NCBI RefSeq assembly: GCF_006716905.1
Contig: NZ_VFPV01000001.1
Location: 1,118,001 to 1,182,000, forward strand
DNA length: 64,000 nt
Reading direction: 5' to 3'
Origin: Acidovorax temperans
GTDB lineage: Bacteria; Pseudomonadota; Gammaproteobacteria; Burkholderiales; Burkholderiaceae_C
Of this stretch, positions 61,763 through 64,000 are shown piece after piece. The translations under genes were made by a program, and so were the position numbers. How positions within the stretch are numbered: position 1 is the stretch's first letter; every line of letters begins with the position of its first letter. The notes beneath the pieces were generated by a model. It saw only the letters and a list, made by a program, of their open reading frames with translations. It had not been told where the DNA came from and made no database searches.

Positions 61763-62396
61763 AACGTTTCTCCAGACGCTGAAAGCCCCAGGTGAGCACC
61801 AGGGTCATCACAAGATAGAAAGCCGCCGCCACGATGAAGGGCGTGGTGGTGAAGTCACGCTGCACGATGCCGCGCGCTGCACGCAGCAAGTCGTTGAGGG
61901 CCAACACGTAGATGAGCGAGGTGTCTTTGACCAAGGTGATGGTCTCGTTGCTCATGGGCGGCAGGATGCGGCGCACCATTTGCGGCAACACGATGCGGCG
62001 CATGGTCTGGCCATAGCTCATGCCCAGCACCTTGGCGCCTTCGTATTGGCCCCGGTCAATGGACTGGATGCCCGCGCGGAAGATTTCAGCAAAGTACGCC
62101 GCGTAGTTCAGCGCGAAGGCGACCACGGCAGCAGGAAAATCTGGCAGCCGCACACCGATCACCGGCACGAATGGCAGCGCAAAGTAGATGAACAACATCT
62201 GCAGCATGAGCGGCGTGCCCCGCATGAGCCAGATGTAGCCATTGACGAAGGCCGACAAGGCCTTCCAGCGCGACACGCGCGCCAACGCCAACACCAGCCC
62301 CAGCGGCACCGCCAGCAGCAGGGTGATGACAAAAAGCTTCAGGGTGACGGTAGCGCCTTGCGCCAGCGGCCCCAGAAGTGAGAGAACGTAATCCAT
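61743..62396 (-). CDS. Polar amino acid ABC transporter permease
   Basis: A 217-residue inner-membrane permease with about five helices. The His/Glu/Met family signature is visible in YAAYFAEIFRAGIQSIDRGQYEGAKVLGMSYGQTMRRIVLPQMVRRILPP, which includes the EAA-like loop that contacts the ATPase. MRGTPLMLQMLFIYFALPFVP precedes it. It is a single permease, so it would work as a homodimer. It sits between the binding-protein gene and the ATPase gene, separated from the former by a family 2 repeat. Confidence 0.94.
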   Translation of the reverse strand: MDYVLSLLGPLAQGATVTLKLFVITLLLAVPLGLVLALARVSRWKALSAFVNGYIWLMRGTPLMLQMLFIYFALPFVPVIGVRLPDFPAAVVAFALNYAAYFAEIFRAGIQSIDRGQYEGAKVLGMSYGQTMRRIVLPQMVRRILPPMSNETITLVKDTSLIYVLALNDLLRAARGIVQRDFTTTPFIVAAAFYLVMTLVLTWGFQRLEKRYAKHDE

Positions 62397-62461
62397 GCTG
62401 TCGCGACAGTTCCGTGTGTTTTTTGCTCTTGGCCGTTACCACTGGCGCGACCTAAGTCAGC

Positions 62462-62568
62462 GACCGCCGCGCAAGGGCCGCCCCGCCGCGCTGGCGGTGT
62501 CCCCCTTCCGCATCGCGTAGCGATGCCAGAGAAGGGGGAAGGCGCGCAGCGCCTCAGGGGGTTGTCCC
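62462..62568. repeat. GC-rich dispersed repeat, family 2
   Basis: Runs from ACCGCCGCGCAAGGGCCGCC through CCGCGCTGGCGGTGTCCCCC, AGAAGGGGGAAGGCGCG and GCCTCAGGGGGTTG. It fills the gap between the binding-protein stop and the permease start, inside an operon. Confidence 0.88.
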
Positions 62569-63366
62569 TTATTTGATGATGTTCTTACCGAACCACTGTT
62601 CGGCAATCTTGGCAGCGGCGCCATCGGCCTTCATGTCGGCCAGAGCCTTGTCGAGCTTGCCCTGCAGCTCGGTGTCGTCCTTGCGCACGCCCACGCCGTA
62701 GTCTTCCGTGCCGAAGTGGGCTTCCAGAACCACGTAGTCCTGGGGCTTCTTGGCCACGTAGTAACGGCCCACCACTTCGTCCACCACCACGGCATCCAGG
62801 CGGCCGGTGGACAGGTCCATCAGCGCGGTCACGTTGTCGCCAAAGGTCTTGAAGTCCTTGAAGCTCTTGAAGACGGCGTCTTCCTTCTTCACGGCGTCCA
62901 CGGCGCTGCTGCCTTCCTGGGCGCCCACGGTCTTGCCGGCCAAGTCGGCCTTGGTCTTGATGGCGGAGCTGGCTGCCACCACGATGATCTGGTGGTTTTC
63001 CATGTAAGGCGCAGTGAAGGCAATGTTCTGCTTGCGCTCTTCGGTGATGGTCAGGCCGTTCCACAGCGCGTCCACGCGCTTGCCCGACAGTTCGGCTTCC
63101 TTGGCGCTCCAGTCGATGGGCTTGAAGCTCACTTCCAGGCCCAGGCGCTTGGCGGCTTCCTTGGCCATGTCGATGTCAAAACCCACCAGCTCGTTCTTCT
63201 CGTCACGGAAACCCATGGGCGGGAAGTTGTCGTCCAGGCCCACAACGATCTTGGTCACCGCGGCTGGCGCGGGCGTGGCGGCTGCAGGCGCGGGGGTTTC
63301 GGTCTTGCTGCACCCAGCAAGCAAGGCGCCCAGCAAAACGAGGGCAGCGGCAGCGGTCTTCTTCAT
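62569..63366 (-). CDS. Amino acid ABC transporter substrate-binding lipoprotein
   Basis: A product of about 265 residues with a lipobox (LLAGCSK, Cys19) and an Ala/Pro-rich linker. The SBP_bac_3 core follows: IVVGLDDNFPPMGFRDEKNELVGFDIDMAKEAAKRLGLEVSFKPIDW (landmark), and GKRVDALWNGLTITEERKQNIAFTAPYMEN. The MKKTAAAALV start is preferred over an ATG eight codons upstream. A small polar amino acid ligand is likely. It is the first gene of the transporter operon. Confidence 0.94.
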   Translation of the reverse strand: MKKTAAAALVLLGALLAGCSKTETPAPAAATPAPAAVTKIVVGLDDNFPPMGFRDEKNELVGFDIDMAKEAAKRLGLEVSFKPIDWSAKEAELSGKRVDALWNGLTITEERKQNIAFTAPYMENHQIIVVAASSAIKTKADLAGKTVGAQEGSSAVDAVKKEDAVFKSFKDFKTFGDNVTALMDLSTGRLDAVVVDEVVGRYYVAKKPQDYVVLEAHFGTEDYGVGVRKDDTELQGKLDKALADMKADGAAAKIAEQWFGKNIIK

Positions 63367-63509
63367 GGCAAATCGACTCTCAAAACACAAAAATAAAACA
63401 CGGCACGCAATCGCGGCCGTGGCGCAGAACCCATGATTGTCCCTTAGAACCTGTTCTTATGACGTCCAGCCGGGCACCTGCACACCTGAGCGGCGCCCTA
63501 GCACTTCAT

Positions 63510-63567
63510 GCCAAAACAGCCTCCAGCGCCCATTCAATAAGCGCAACCAGCTATCAAAACAGGAGCA
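63510..63567. repeat. Dispersed palindromic repeat, family 1
   Basis: CCAAAACAGCCTCCAGCGCC, CATTCAATAAGCGC, then AACCAGCTATCAAAACAGG. It lies between the gltD terminator and the binding-protein gene. Confidence 0.82.
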
Positions 63568-63570
63568 ATG

Positions 63571-63593
63571 AAAAAGCGCCCCGCAGGGCGCTT
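63571..63593 (-). terminator. Intrinsic terminator after gltD
   Basis: On the minus strand AAGCGCCC (63593-63586) pairs with GGGCGCTT (63581-63574) around a 4-nt loop and is followed by TTT. It is 31 bp after the gltD stop. Confidence 0.85.
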
Positions 63594-63624
63594 GGCACGG
63601 TGAGCGGCGCCGCAGCGCCTTCGC

Positions 63625-64000
63625 TCAGCGTGGCAGGTCGGAGTAACCCATCAGGAACTCGTCCACCGAGCGGGCAGCCTGGCGGCCTTCGCGAATGGCC
63701 CACACCACGAGCGACTGGCCGCGGCGGATGTCGCCCGCAGCGAACACCTTGGGCACGTTGGTGGCGTAGCCGCCGTCAAAGTCCGTCGTGGCGCGGGCAT
63801 TGCCGCGAGCGTCCTTCTCCACGCCAAAGGCGTCGAGCACCGTCGCCACCGGGCTCACAAAGCCCATGGCCAGCAGCACCAGGTCGGCCTTGAAGACCTT
63901 TTCGGTGCCAGGCACTTCAACGAACTTGCCGTCCTTGAATTCGACCTGCACGGTCTTGAGGCCGGTGACCTTGCCCTTGTCGCCCATGAACTCCTTGGTG
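63625..64000 (-). CDS. gltD: Glutamate synthase small subunit, C-terminal part
   Basis: The gene runs off the right edge of the window; the last 124 codons are present. The part seen includes [61 protein letters not shown], the FAD/NADPH-binding end of GltD, given as landmark. GltD passes electrons from NADPH to the large subunit, which forms glutamate from 2-oxoglutarate and glutamine. The residues upstream ([21 protein letters not shown]) continue the same frame to the window end. Confidence 0.95.
   Translation of the reverse strand, partial: TKEFMGDKGKVTGLKTVQVEFKDGKFVEVPGTEKVFKADLVLLAMGFVSPVATVLDAFGVEKDARGNARATTDFDGGYATNVPKVFAAGDIRRGQSLVVWAIREGRQAARSVDEFLMGYSDLPR

Noticed and set aside
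1..64000. CRISPR array, tRNA or rRNA genes
   Set aside because: No regularly spaced direct repeats, cloverleaf-like segments or rRNA signatures were noticed. The repeats present are dispersed and palindromic. A scan with tRNA and rRNA models would be decisive.

Overview
The window is high-GC DNA with tightly packed genes. Gene content points to a betaproteobacterium of the Comamonadaceae, close to Acidovorax. Four things support this: the order mlaF-E-D-A-C-B, an ABC-2 exporter, ibaG, murA, hisG, hisD; a cphA'/cphA cyanophycin locus with its DUF1854 and ABC partners; a Bug-type solute-binding protein; and many copies of a short palindromic repeat that contains an AGCTGCTAGCGCTT-like core. No tRNA, rRNA, CRISPR array or prophage was seen. 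The taxonomic call is inference from gene content, not from a marker gene.

Layout. 1-10 kb: the 3' end of an aldehyde dehydrogenase, mpl (peptidoglycan recycling), aroG with an attenuator-type leader, tldD, rodA, a GAF protein that has probably lost its HDOD half, and a pilin-glycosylase/O-antigen-ligase-like membrane protein. 11-24 kb: an RNase II-family exonuclease, a TonB-like protein, aroE, mtgA, an exported cyanophycinase, a plsC/cdsA-like lipid pair, ruvC, a CZB-domain protein, a flavin oxidoreductase, gspF, a 5'-nucleotidase and an EF-hand protein. 24.8-33.4 kb: the cyanophycin locus. DUF1854 and ABC genes are divergent from cphA', cphA and creA across a 370-bp control region. 33.5-41.7 kb: a DsbA-like protein, a TerB/DUF697-like protein, a SPOR protein, and an IS5-family element of about 1.15 kb inserted after the second codon of a globin-PAS-GGDEF-EAL gene, then a DUF3334 gene. 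41.7-44.2 kb: an arsenic operon arsR-arsI-arsC-acr3. 44.3-50 kb: a glucarate/galactarate module (gudD, Bug-type binding protein, LacI regulator, garD) with three matching palindromic operators and a remnant of a gluconolactonase-like gene. 50-60.7 kb: an MBL-fold protein, hisD, hisG, murA, ibaG, an ABC-2 exporter and the complete mla phospholipid-transport operon, all but the first on the minus strand. 61-64 kb: a polar amino acid ABC transporter and the 3' end of gltD.

The most notable signals are three. First, upstream of aroG, a possibly leaderless 18-codon ORF contains six aromatic codons in a row. A 9-bp alternative stem and an intrinsic terminator follow it, which is the arrangement expected of ribosome-mediated attenuation. 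Second, the first cyanophycin synthetase paralogue has lost the lysine of its Mur-ligase ATP loop and about 130 C-terminal residues, while the second keeps both; this resembles the division of labour in CphA2-type enzymes. Third, two dispersed repeat families occur. One has at least nine intergenic copies, and three further stretches inside aroE, gspF and hisD look like degenerate, translated copies.

Coding calls rest on reading frame, family motifs recognised by eye, start context and operon logic. No database search was run.
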